Shown here one piece after another: positions 1-5,070 of a stretch of 6,781 nucleotides of DNA. Location of the stretch: assembly GCA_000416005.1 (NCBI GenBank), contig KE356562.1, positions 674,761 through 681,541 on the forward strand, written 5' to 3'. The translations under genes and the position numbers were made by a program. This stretch comes from Haloquadratum sp. J07HQX50. GTDB taxonomy: Archaea > Halobacteriota > Halobacteria > Halobacteriales > Haloferacaceae. Below the pieces are notes generated by a model. The model made no database searches. It saw only the letters and a list, made by a program, of their open reading frames with translations, and was not told the DNA's origin. Within the stretch, counting starts at the first letter, position 1. Each line of letters opens with the position of its first letter.

Positions 1-1
1 T

Positions 2-508
2 TTCGAGAACTATCAATCAGCAGGTGATTATGCCGCAGCTGATGAGTCCGAACTCGCAGAGGATCTTTATGGGATTACATTTCACAATAATAAAGCAGGT
101 TACCTGAAATCGATGGGACAAGCTCTCATTGATGACCATGACGGTACAGTTCCAGACACGATGGCAGAACTGACAGATCTAAGCGGCGTCGGACGGAAGA
201 CAGCAAACGTTGTTCTTCAGCACGGACATAACATTGTCGAAGGGGTCGTCGTTGATACACACGTTCAGCGACTCTCCCAGCGGCTTGGCCTTACCACCGA
301 GACATCACCACGAAAAATAGAACCGGAACTGATGGAGTTGATTCCAGAATCACACTGGCAAGAATTCACACATCTCTGCATAGACCACGGACGTGCGGTC
401 TGTACGGCGCGCTCACCAGACTGTGGTGACTGTGAGCTTGAAGATATCTGTCCCTCTTCCAAACTCGATAGTGACGTGGATTTGGCGTCTGGTGAGTCGT
501 GGACATAG
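2..508 (+). CDS. nth: Endonuclease III (DNA glycosylase/AP lyase), 5' truncated by window edge
   Basis: Base-excision repair enzyme that removes oxidised pyrimidines from DNA and nicks the resulting abasic site by beta-elimination. The reading frame enters from the left edge, and 168 residues are visible before the TAG stop. About 40-50 N-terminal residues are probably missing, judged against the roughly 210-residue family. The helix-hairpin-helix is LSGVGRKTANVVL (visible residues 60-72) and contains the catalytic lysine (residue 66). The catalytic aspartate follows in VVVDTHVQRL (residue 85), one residue further from the lysine than in the E. coli enzyme. The iron-sulfur cluster loop is CTARSPDCGDCELEDIC (residues 134-150), with the canonical C-x6-C-x2-C-x5-C spacing. 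A short acidic tail of 18 residues follows. An ATG at 113 is internal and not the start, because homology continues upstream of it (YGITFHNNKAGYL). All key residues are present, so the enzyme should be functional. Downstream is non-coding. Confidence 0.96.
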   Translation, partial: FENYQSAGDYAAADESELAEDLYGITFHNNKAGYLKSMGQALIDDHDGTVPDTMAELTDLSGVGRKTANVVLQHGHNIVEGVVVDTHVQRLSQRLGLTTETSPRKIEPELMELIPESHWQEFTHLCIDHGRAVCTARSPDCGDCELEDICPSSKLDSDVDLASGESWT

Positions 509-595
509 CGGGACGTGGAGTACGATTGTTCACGTGAGAAAGCGGTCATCAATCTACAGATAAGCAAGGCGAGTGCCTCGGCTTTCTTCCCGGTT

Positions 596-612
596 GGAAA
601 TCGTCGATTTCC
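596..612 (+). repeat. 17-base palindrome inside the forward element copy
   Basis: GGAAATCG, one T, then CGATTTCC: a perfect inverted repeat about 30 bases inside the left end of the element. The reverse copy has a similar GAAATGG/CCATTTC hairpin (2989-2995 with 3011-3017) at about the same distance from its own left end, so a GAAAT...ATTTC hairpin may be a conserved feature of the element. Its role is unknown. Confidence 0.6.
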
Positions 613-760
613 GTTCCCGTGGTGATGCTTTGGGTCTCAAACTACTTGAGAGGGTGAAGCCGCCGACCCTTACGGACACACGCGGTCGGGTGTGAATTCC
701 AGCCGACCTCGAAAGAGGAAGGTTGAGAGGAACGCCCGCGGGCGCGGTGCTGACAACCCG

Positions 761-791
761 GTAAAGCCTCGAAGTTTGCGAGGGACTTCAC
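761..791 (+). repeat. Terminal hairpin of the forward element copy
   Basis: CCTCG (767-771) pairs with CGAGG (779-783), and AAG (764-766) with CTT (786-788). One mismatch at 763/789 separates these from an outer GT/AC pair. It is homologous to the better-preserved hairpin at 2714-2744 and marks the right end of the element. Such hairpins occur at transposon ends and can also end transcripts; nothing here decides between these. Confidence 0.55.
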
Positions 792-1300
792 GATCGGCTT
801 GGAGCGAACGCTTCGAAGCTTATTGTTCACGATGGGACATCGCCTTGATCTATTCCCGCCAATCCGTACCTGCTCATCGAGTTCTGTGTGGCGTGCAGCG
901 TTTACGGCCCAGACAGACTCAAATGAACCCGGCAGCGCACCACGGAATCTCCTGTGAGTTCCACCAGGGCGTGCCGTGGCCCAGTCAGGATAACCACACC
1001 AGGCTCGGTGTCTTTACTCCAAGAACTACAGATTTGTTCCTATGTGGTTCAACGGCGACATTTTCACCTCACATCTTCCATGACGGAGAAGTCCGCTATC
1101 CAGTCACGGACGGTATGACTGTTCTTCGAGCTGGTGACGATGACGAGACCGCTGTGCGACTTTGTACACATCTCGGAGACGACGTAAACGACCACGGGTC
1201 GGGCGACCCGTGGAACTCTCGTTGAAATCTTTAGATACCGTTAACAAAGTGAACCGTCAGGCGAGTGAAACAAGCTGCGATTGCTCAGTCCGACGCAAAC
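792..1300. other. Gene-poor stretch with an accidental or chimeric open frame
   Basis: A forward frame is open from a GTG at 692 to 1225 (177 codons). Its first third lies within the decayed element copy and stays open only because the element's stop codon has mutated. The remainder shows no recognisable domain. The last part (about 1040-1225) has acidic, haloarchaeal-looking composition (GDDDETAVRLCTHLGDD) and could be the tail of a real but truncated gene. A 41-codon ATG frame at 834-959 (MGHRLDLFPPIRT...) is equally unsupported. No promoter or RNA gene was seen. Confidence 0.45.
1192..1213. repeat. GC-rich perfect inverted repeat, 10-bp arms
   Basis: CCACGGGTCG, GG, then CGACCCGTGG. The 22-base palindrome would form a very stable hairpin as RNA or cruciform DNA. 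It sits just before the stop codon of the 692-1225 frame and before a sharp drop in GC content. No T-run follows at once, so it is not a classical terminator. It may mark the end of a transposon remnant. Confidence 0.75.
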
Positions 1301-1375
1301 CGACCATTAATTTTTGACGGTAATAAATTGATACAGTAAATATTATTTGCTTACATGATATATTAATAATCACGA
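1300..1375 (+). promoter_or_regulatory. AT-rich promoter region of the winged-helix gene
   Basis: The 75 bases before the ATG at 1376 are very AT-rich compared with the flanks (TAATAAATTGATACAGTAAA, then TATTATTT). An archaeal TATA box for a leaderless or short-leader transcript should lie near 1340-1352, where AAATATTATTT occurs. No GGAGG-like ribosome site is present, which fits leaderless translation. The exact box is uncertain because several AT-rich tracts compete. Confidence 0.4.
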
Positions 1376-1639
1376 ATGAGTACCACAGAGGCACTCGATA
1401 ATGAAGAGTCGTCGGAGGATTCATGGGATCAAGTTCGCGAGATGCCCCCAAGCGCAAAATTGGTCGCCAAAGTTTTGGAATATAATGATACACTCACTCA
1501 GAGTCAACTCGCTGAAGAAACGCTGCTTCCTCCTCGAACAGTTAGGTATGCACTTTCTCGACTTGAAGACGCGGATGCGATCGAGACACAGATTTCGTTC
1601 ACTGATGCACGGAAACGACTGTACACGCTTGCAATTTGA
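1376..1639 (+). CDS. Small winged helix-turn-helix DNA-binding protein (MarR-like)
   Basis: Probable transcriptional regulator of 87 residues that acts on DNA in the cytoplasm. The first 22 residues are acidic and probably disordered. A helix follows (SAKLVAKVLEYND, 26-38), then the first HTH helix (TQSQLAEETL, 41-50), the recognition helix (PPRTVRYALSRLEDADAI, 52-69) and a beta-wing (ETQISFTDARKRLYTLAI, 70-87). This is the usual compact haloarchaeal winged-helix layout, and no ligand-binding or dimerisation extension is attached. The ATG at 1376 is preferred because it follows an AT-rich promoter region and gives the full domain. The gene stands alone: nth ends 870 bases upstream and no sure gene follows. 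It lies between two convergent copies of a repeated element and may belong to an inserted segment. No operator or target can be named. MarR-like is a fold-level description and does not imply a ligand. Confidence 0.85.
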   Translation: MSTTEALDNEESSEDSWDQVREMPPSAKLVAKVLEYNDTLTQSQLAEETLLPPRTVRYALSRLEDADAIETQISFTDARKRLYTLAI

Positions 1640-1640
1640 T

Positions 1641-1650
1641 ATTTTCTTCC
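1641..1650 (+). terminator. Possible T-rich terminator after the winged-helix gene
   Basis: ATTTTCTTCC starts two bases after the TGA stop. Archaeal transcription often ends at such pyrimidine/T-rich tracts without a hairpin. The tract is short, so this is only a candidate. Confidence 0.3.
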
Positions 1651-1699
1651 GACTGGAGTGAGAGGATTCTTTAGCGTTAGGAGCCTTCAATTTGCAACT

Positions 1700-1876
1700 A
1701 TGAGTCCGGTTTCTTCTTCAGGAACCCATTCAACGGATCAAAACGGCGGCTGAGTGATCATGTCAACTGATCGCTACTCCTCGCTTGAATGTCGCACACT
1801 CGCATCTGTTATTTTTGCGAGAGAGAGTCATGTCATTTTCATACACTTGGAGATACTCCTGTGCTTGCCAGACTAA
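1700..1876 (+). other. Two short in-frame open frames, possibly a decayed gene
   Basis: An ATG at 1700 opens a 17-codon frame (MSPVSSSGTHSTDQNGG, stop at 1751-1753). Six bases after that stop an ATG at 1760 in the same frame opens 38 codons (MSTDRYSSLECRTLASVIFA..., stop at 1874-1876). A TTTA-type box at about 1671-1674 lies 28 bases before the first ATG, the right distance for a leaderless transcript. The shared frame split by one stop could be a gene broken by a nonsense mutation, a tiny leader peptide followed by a small protein, or chance. No family was recognised. Confidence 0.2.
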
Positions 1877-2343
1877 CAACATGAGGCTAGTGTGTCTGTC
1901 GTTCACATGTACCGTGTTGGCGTCTCAGATATTATCTCAACTGGCGAGCAGACCACTTCCGAAGATCGTTCAGAATCACTCTATTCAGTTCTGAGCTCAC
2001 TCCCAGCTAAAAGTAACATATGTGATGTGACATCTTCCCACGAGTCAAGTCGTTGGCTCTCCGAGTCTGTGACTCCCATCGATTCGGATGGTTGGGAAGG
2101 TTTGTGATCCGACAACGACAGGCAGTGTCACGCGAGACTCCGACCCGCCGAACAATTCAGCAGGGACTCGGAGTTACCTAGTTGTTTCATGTCGGCGTGG
2201 GTAGTCGGCTCGGTTTTTGATTTCGGCTGGAAGCCGTGGCAAACAAATCCAATTCAATCCAATCCAACTGCCAAGTTTCCGCCTCACATCCACCGATACG
2301 ACAGCAGCGGATCTGAACCCTCACTGGACAGTGAAACTGAGCA
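1877..2343. other. Intergenic stretch with no supported gene
   Basis: Open frames exist here, for example a GTG-started one of 71 codons at 1892-2107 and ATG frames on both strands between 2187 and 2422. None has a recognisable domain, a supported start or haloarchaeal-like composition. The region appears to be remnant DNA. The only clear structures are the pentanucleotide repeat at 2246-2265 and a small hairpin TCACTG/CAGTGA at 2321-2334. Confidence 0.5.
2246..2265. repeat. Pentanucleotide tandem repeat, four units
   Basis: AATCC, AATTC, AATCC, AATCC in direct succession, followed by a further imperfect AACTG. It lies outside any supported gene. A short repeat of this kind could vary in length by slippage. 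Confidence 0.7.
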
Positions 2344-2384
2344 CAGGCGAGTCCACGATGAAACTCGTGGGTTTTCTCGCCCTG
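2344..2384. repeat. Nested hairpin with internal T-tract, terminator- or transposon-end-like
   Basis: The inner stem CCACGA (2353-2358) pairs with TCGTGG (2365-2370) around a six-base loop. The outer arms CAGGCGAG (2344-2351) and CTCGCCCTG (2376-2384) pair with one bulged C. TTTT lies between the two right-hand arms. This two-level stem of about 14 base pairs would fold well as RNA. It could be a bidirectional terminator, the folded end of an IS200/IS605-type element, or part of a non-coding RNA. No transposase is adjacent. Confidence 0.6.
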
Positions 2385-2429
2385 CAAATCTGATAATTGG
2401 GCAGGGAACACTATCTAATTGAGCATCCC

Positions 2430-2453
2430 CTCAGCGGGCATTCGACCGCTGAG
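2430..2453. repeat. Inverted repeat with 8-bp arms
   Basis: CTCAGCGG (2430-2437) and CCGCTGAG (2446-2453) are separated by eight bases. It lies in non-coding DNA 46 bases after the nested hairpin. It could be another folded end of a decayed mobile element; nothing adjacent identifies it. Confidence 0.6.
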
Positions 2454-2618
2454 CGACTAATTCGGTCGATCATAGTTGTAGTGATACCTGAAGGGCAGGA
2501 ACTCAAGACCACCACCGAACGGTGATCGGTAGGGTATTGTCGAATTCATTCTGCGCCTAACAATCATACTCTGTATATGCTATACAACCACACGGAGAAG
2601 CCCCGAAGTTTCGTCGTA
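2454..2618. other. Non-coding stretch with a TATA-like site
   Basis: A CACCG/CGGTG mini-hairpin lies at 2513-2524. TATATGCTATAC at about 2574-2585 resembles a TATA box and would suit a transcript starting near 2600-2610, just before the small frame at 2619. The stretch AGAAGCCCCGAAGTTTCG (2597-2614) resembles the terminal hairpin sequence of the two element copies and may be a third fragment of it. Confidence 0.3.
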
Positions 2619-2717
2619 ATGAATTCAACCATTGAATTCACCAACCCGAGTCGTGTGTATGGACAATTGGCAGTTCAATTGATTCGGTGCTTGGACATTC
2701 AGTGGAAACCGCAGTGA
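2619..2717 (+). pseudogene. Short open frame ending inside the element terminus, possibly a truncated gene
   Basis: The ATG at 2619 opens 32 codons (MNSTIEFTNPSRVYGQLAVQ...). Its TGA stop lies on the first arm of the terminal hairpin of the reverse element copy (starting at 2714). This is what one would expect if an older gene had been interrupted by insertion and now uses a stop supplied by the element. A TATA-like site lies about 35-45 bases upstream. The product is not recognised, and chance occurrence is quite possible at this length. Confidence 0.2.
2620..2640. repeat. Perfect inverted repeat, 9-bp arms, 3-base loop
   Basis: TGAATTCAA, CCA, TTGAATTCA. It overlaps the ATG of the small frame at 2619. 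It may be a protein-binding palindrome, a hairpin or an insertion scar. It is AT-rich and followed by no T-run. Confidence 0.7.
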
Positions 2718-2744
2718 AGCCCCTCACAAACCCCGAGGCTTCAC
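2714..2744 (-). repeat. Terminal hairpin of the reverse element copy
   Basis: GTGAAGCC (2714-2721) and GGCTTCAC (2737-2744) are perfect 8-bp arms. An alternative fold pairs CCTC (2722-2725) with GAGG (2735-2738), with two bulged Cs. The stop codon of the minus-strand frame (2724-2726) lies just inside it. The matching structure in the forward copy has lost pairing. Confidence 0.7.
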
Positions 2745-3014
2745 GGGTTTGTCTGTGTCGTCCAGAAACGGACACAGGCGGATTTCATTCCTCTTGACCT
2801 CCCCGAAATAGGTCGGTTGAAATTCACACCCGAACGCCCGGTGCATGAGGGTTGGCGACTCTACCTCGCCCGACAACACCCGTCGCACCGCGCTGAGGGC
2901 GTGAGTTTTGAGAGGTGTCGCTTTTCTCCACAACTGCGCGCAGTTGTTTCGGACTAACTCTTTCATCCGCCTCGCAACTGTCCTACTGGAAATGGTGGCT
3001 TGTGTCATAGCCAT
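2724..3014 (-). CDS. Hypothetical 96-residue basic protein carried by the repeated element
   Basis: Not recognised. The N-terminal half (MAMTQATISSRTVARRMKEL..., residues 1-46) is basic and predicted helical by eye. It could hold a small DNA-binding helix pair, but this is inference. The middle is SGEVESPTLMHRAFGCEFQP (48-67) and the end is CPFLDDTDKPVKPRGL (81-96). Cysteines at 25, 63 and 81 do not form a clear metal site. The best evidence for coding is the decayed copy at 565-791: aligned codons for VESPTL, CEFQPT and VKPRGL differ mainly at third positions (TTT/TTC, CAA/CAG, CTC/CTT, CGG/CGA). The frame fills the element and stops inside its end hairpin. ATG 3014 is followed by another ATG two codons later. 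An alternative is the C-terminal remnant of a longer transposon protein. It may no longer be expressed. Confidence 0.4.
   Translation of the reverse strand: MAMTQATISSRTVARRMKELVRNNCAQLWRKATPLKTHALSAVRRVLSGEVESPTLMHRAFGCEFQPTYFGEVKRNEIRLCPFLDDTDKPVKPRGL
2930..2947. repeat. 18-base perfect palindrome inside the reverse element copy
   Basis: ACAACTGCGCGCAGTTGT is fully self-complementary. It falls in codons 23-28 of the minus-strand frame. Perfect palindromes of this length are typical of dimeric protein-binding sites or recombination sites. The forward copy lacks this segment. Confidence 0.75.
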
Positions 3015-3193
3015 TTCGGCTTCACCAGACTCAGATCAAAGCCCCGATGCACTCGCCTTGTCCCGCCTGTCGAAGCCGACCGCGCCGTCGCAAAGCAATC
3101 AGGAAGCTCAAGACCTTTGGGGCGGATATCGACTTCGTGGCAGCGTTAGTGATCGAAGTATATGAGCCTTCGATTCCCAACTCAATCGACTGA

Positions 3194-3409
3194 GGACCGA
3201 CCTCGGGAACGGCCTGGGTTGAGGATATTAGATAAGAATCGTTCGAGAGTGGTGCAAAGAGATGACATCTCCGTGATTTTATATCTGTAGCCCGTGTTAG
3301 AGAATATATCTTATGTGTCGTAAGTAGACGGTTTAGGACGTAAGTGCGTTGACAAGAGTGTTTGAACCGGTGATTATATCCGTGTAGAATTGTAAGTATT
3401 GTACATACA
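3194..3409. other. Upstream region of the secreted protein/transporter operon
   Basis: About 215 bases with no supported gene. It holds three TATA-like tracts: TTTATATC (3278-3285), AATATATC (about 3303-3310) and TTATATC (3374-3380). GTAAGT recurs at 3320, 3340 and 3392, the first two exactly 20 bases apart within CGTAAGT. The last TATA-like tract is the likely promoter of the gene at 3410. The repeats could be regulator sites. Confidence 0.45.
3374..3380 (+). promoter_or_regulatory. TATA box of the COG1361-like/RND operon
   Basis: TTATATC, preceded by the purine-containing GAACCGGTGA, which could serve as the TFB-recognition element. With the usual spacing of about 26 bases, transcription would start near 3403, leaving a leader of only a few bases before the ATG at 3410. 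This fits the absence of a ribosome-binding site. Confidence 0.55.
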
Positions 3410-5065
3410 ATGCAAGACAAAAAACACACGATTATCCAAACAATCTTGCTCACGGTTATGATTGTGGGAGCAACAGTCGCGGTAGGGACCAGCGGCGTTG
3501 CGGCCGAGCAGTATACTGACTTCTCTAAACCAGAGCTTACACCGACGATTCAGCAGCAGAATGTTGTCTCAGCTGGTGACACTCACACATTTTCAGTGAT
3601 GATACAGAATCGTCATGACGGGAATACTAACATGGATCGACGATTGGGAGGTATCGCCACCGTCGTTGAGACACACCGTATCACGCTCGGGGCAGCAAGT
3701 GGGGTCTCAGCAAAATTTACCGATGATGGAGCGCCATTCGAGATCAAAACCGGAGCACAAAGTATTGGAACGATAACAGCAGGAAACGGTAGGCAAACTT
3801 CTCTCACTGTCGAAGTAGCATCAGATGCTGAGCCTGGTGTGTACCAAGTTCCTGTGAAACTGCAGTATTCCTACATTCAAGGGATCAATGTTGACACTGG
3901 CGATTACTACATCAACCGTGATGAAGAAACAGTCACAAAGCATCTAAATATCCGTGTTGAAGAATCTGTGCGGCTTACGGTAGATACTGTTCAAGCTGAA
4001 GATTTATATAAAAACGCTGATGGAACGATGACGGCGACAGTCACGAATACAGGCAGCGAGGTTGCACACAACGCAGAGCTAGTCATGCAATCTTCAGAGT
4101 ACTTCGTATCAAGAAGTAATTCTGTGTCTGTCGGTCAGTTGGAACCCGGTGAGACAGTAACAGCAGCATTCCAGATTGGTGTAAAAAATGTTGATGCTGC
4201 TGGAACGTACGGCGTGAATTTTCAGCTAAGCTATGAAGATGCCAATCGAAATCCCGAGCAGTCACTGCTCCGAACCGGCAATGTAACGGTTTCAAATGGG
4301 CCTCAGTATGAACTCTCAACTGAAGCAGTAGCGATGTACGTTGATTCGATCGGGTCTGTAGCTGTCACAGTCACAAACACAGGTGAACGGACAGCACCAA
4401 ACGCACGAGCTAAGCTGAGTCCGATTGAGCCATTTACGCTTGTGTCAACAAGTGCGAGCCTCGGGACGCTCGATCCTGGTGAGTCAGCAACTGCGGAATT
4501 CAAGCTTGAAATCTCAAATCGTGCGATCGCTCAAGAGTATCCATTGACACTCACCGTTGTTCACGATGATACATATGGAAATGCTGTAAAAAGTGATCCA
4601 CTTTCAGTCGATGTACCTGTTAGTCCTGAGAGGTCCTTCGCAGTCATGGGCATCCCAACACTGACCGCAGGACAAACAGATACCGTACAGTTCACCATCG
4701 AAAATACCGGTGAGGGGAAGTTTCAAGACGCCGTTGTCCGCATCAACGCCAACTCGCCGTTTGAGACCGATGACGACACGGCATATATTGGGACACTTGA
4801 GCCTGGTGAAACAACAACACTCACATACACAATCAGTGCAGATGGATCTGCTGCAGCGAAGACATACTCACTTGATGCTAGTATTAAGTATGATAACACG
4901 TTCGATGAAACAGTCGTAAGTAACATTGAGTCTGCACCAATCATGATTAAACCCGGTAGTGGAGGGCTCCCAGTTCCGGGCATAATCATCGCAGGCGTGG
5001 TTATTCCGATTGCGCTTGCTGCTGGTATTGTATATCAAACGAACCCGTTATCACGGTTTCGGTAA
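3410..5065 (+). CDS. Secreted, membrane-anchored COG1361-type protein with repeated CARDB/NEW3-like domains
   Basis: A 551-residue cell-surface protein. Residues 1-32 form a Sec signal peptide: charged MQDKK, a hydrophobic core, and probable cleavage after GVAA. A divergent N-terminal beta domain follows (about 36-185). Three related beta-sandwich repeats come next (about 186-295, 298-405 and 408-512). Each carries an (V/I)xNTG strand (211-215, 321-325, 430-434) and an LxPGE(T/S)xT turn about 30 residues later (243-251, 354-361, 462-470). A glycine/proline linker leads to one C-terminal transmembrane helix (about 522-542) and a short basic cytoplasmic tail, so the bulk lies outside the cell. 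NVT at 291-293 is a possible N-glycosylation site. This architecture matches the archaeal COG1361 'S-layer-like' proteins; it is not a main S-layer glycoprotein. The next gene, an RND transporter, starts five bases downstream, so the two are probably co-transcribed. I infer a periplasm-like accessory role; the substrate is unknown. Confidence 0.88.
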   Translation: MQDKKHTIIQTILLTVMIVGATVAVGTSGVAAEQYTDFSKPELTPTIQQQNVVSAGDTHTFSVMIQNRHDGNTNMDRRLGGIATVVETHRITLGAASGVSAKFTDDGAPFEIKTGAQSIGTITAGNGRQTSLTVEVASDAEPGVYQVPVKLQYSYIQGINVDTGDYYINRDEETVTKHLNIRVEESVRLTVDTVQAEDLYKNADGTMTATVTNTGSEVAHNAELVMQSSEYFVSRSNSVSVGQLEPGETVTAAFQIGVKNVDAAGTYGVNFQLSYEDANRNPEQSLLRTGNVTVSNGPQYELSTEAVAMYVDSIGSVAVTVTNTGERTAPNARAKLSPIEPFTLVSTSASLGTLDPGESATAEFKLEISNRAIAQEYPLTLTVVHDDTYGNAVKSDPLSVDVPVSPERSFAVMGIPTLTAGQTDTVQFTIENTGEGKFQDAVVRINANSPFETDDDTAYIGTLEPGETTTLTYTISADGSAAAKTYSLDASIKYDNTFDETVVSNIESAPIMIKPGSGGLPVPGIIIAGVVIPIALAAGIVYQTNPLSRFR

Positions 5066-5070
5066 TCACG

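Larger units (their letters stand above)
565..791 (+). pseudogene. Decayed forward copy of a small dispersed element (partner of 2714-3060)
   Basis: This stretch matches the reverse complement of 2714-3060 at both ends and in blocks between. The first 17 bases (565-581) match 3060-3044 with one difference. The block at 653-708 matches the part of the reverse copy that encodes VESPTL and CEFQPT, and the last block (761-791) matches its terminal hairpin. The matching codons fall in three different frames here: VKPPTL at 654-671, CEFQPT at 691-708 and VKPRSL at 761-778. The copy therefore carries at least two frame-changing indels and is about 120 bases shorter. The stop codon of the reverse copy (TGA) reads CGA here. 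Many of the differences are silent third-position changes. I infer a broken copy of a formerly protein-coding mobile or repeated unit. I do not recognise the family. Confidence 0.7.
2714..3060 (-). mobile_element. Reverse copy of a small dispersed element with intact open frame
   Basis: Read on the minus strand, the unit begins CAAGGCGAGTGCATCGG (3060-3044) and ends in the hairpin GTGAAGCC...GGCTTCAC (2744-2714). The same two ends bound the decayed forward copy at 565-791. Inside are a 96-codon frame covering most of the unit, a hairpin around its start codon (arms 2989-2995 and 3011-3017) and an 18-base perfect palindrome (2930-2947). No transposase, recombinase or IS catalytic motif is visible. 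If mobile, the element would be moved in trans, or it could be a truncated IS derivative. The two copies point towards each other across 1,922 bases. Classing it as mobile is inference from the two end-matched copies. Confidence 0.5.

Noticed and set aside
692..1225. 177-codon GTG-started forward frame as a real gene
   Set aside because: Its first third is the decayed element copy and its openness depends on a lost stop. No domain is visible. Only the last 60 codons have plausible composition.
1401..1690. Other frames over the winged-helix gene on both strands
   Set aside because: They overlap a frame with a clear HTH-wing layout. The alternatives have low-acidic, Cys/Arg-rich shadow composition.
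1892..2107. 71-codon GTG-started frame, Ser-rich
   Set aside because: It is acidic enough to be plausible but has no domain, no promoter and no supported start, and it lies in remnant DNA.
2187..2422. Overlapping 74- and 77-codon frames on opposite strands
   Set aside because: Both run through the pentanucleotide repeat and the hairpin cluster, with no recognisable motif.
565..3060. TnpB/IS1341-type transposon with omega-RNA
   Set aside because: End hairpins and VESPTL-like text are suggestive, but no RuvC motifs or zinc ribbon were found in any frame, so the nuclease cannot be claimed.
3047..3193. 48-codon forward frame beginning MHSPCPACRSR
   Set aside because: It has a CxxC-like start, but its ATG lies in the element's end repeat on the opposite strand. 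There is only one CPxC pair, no promoter and no family match.
509..3400. CRISPR array or tRNA gene in the gene-poor region
   Set aside because: No regularly spaced direct repeats of 25-40 bases and no cloverleaf with a TpsiC arm were seen.
3031..3453. 140-codon minus-strand frame with a hydrophobic N-terminus
   Set aside because: It overlaps the start and promoter of the well-supported COG1361-like gene, crosses the element boundary and has atypical composition (His- and Ser-rich, not acidic).
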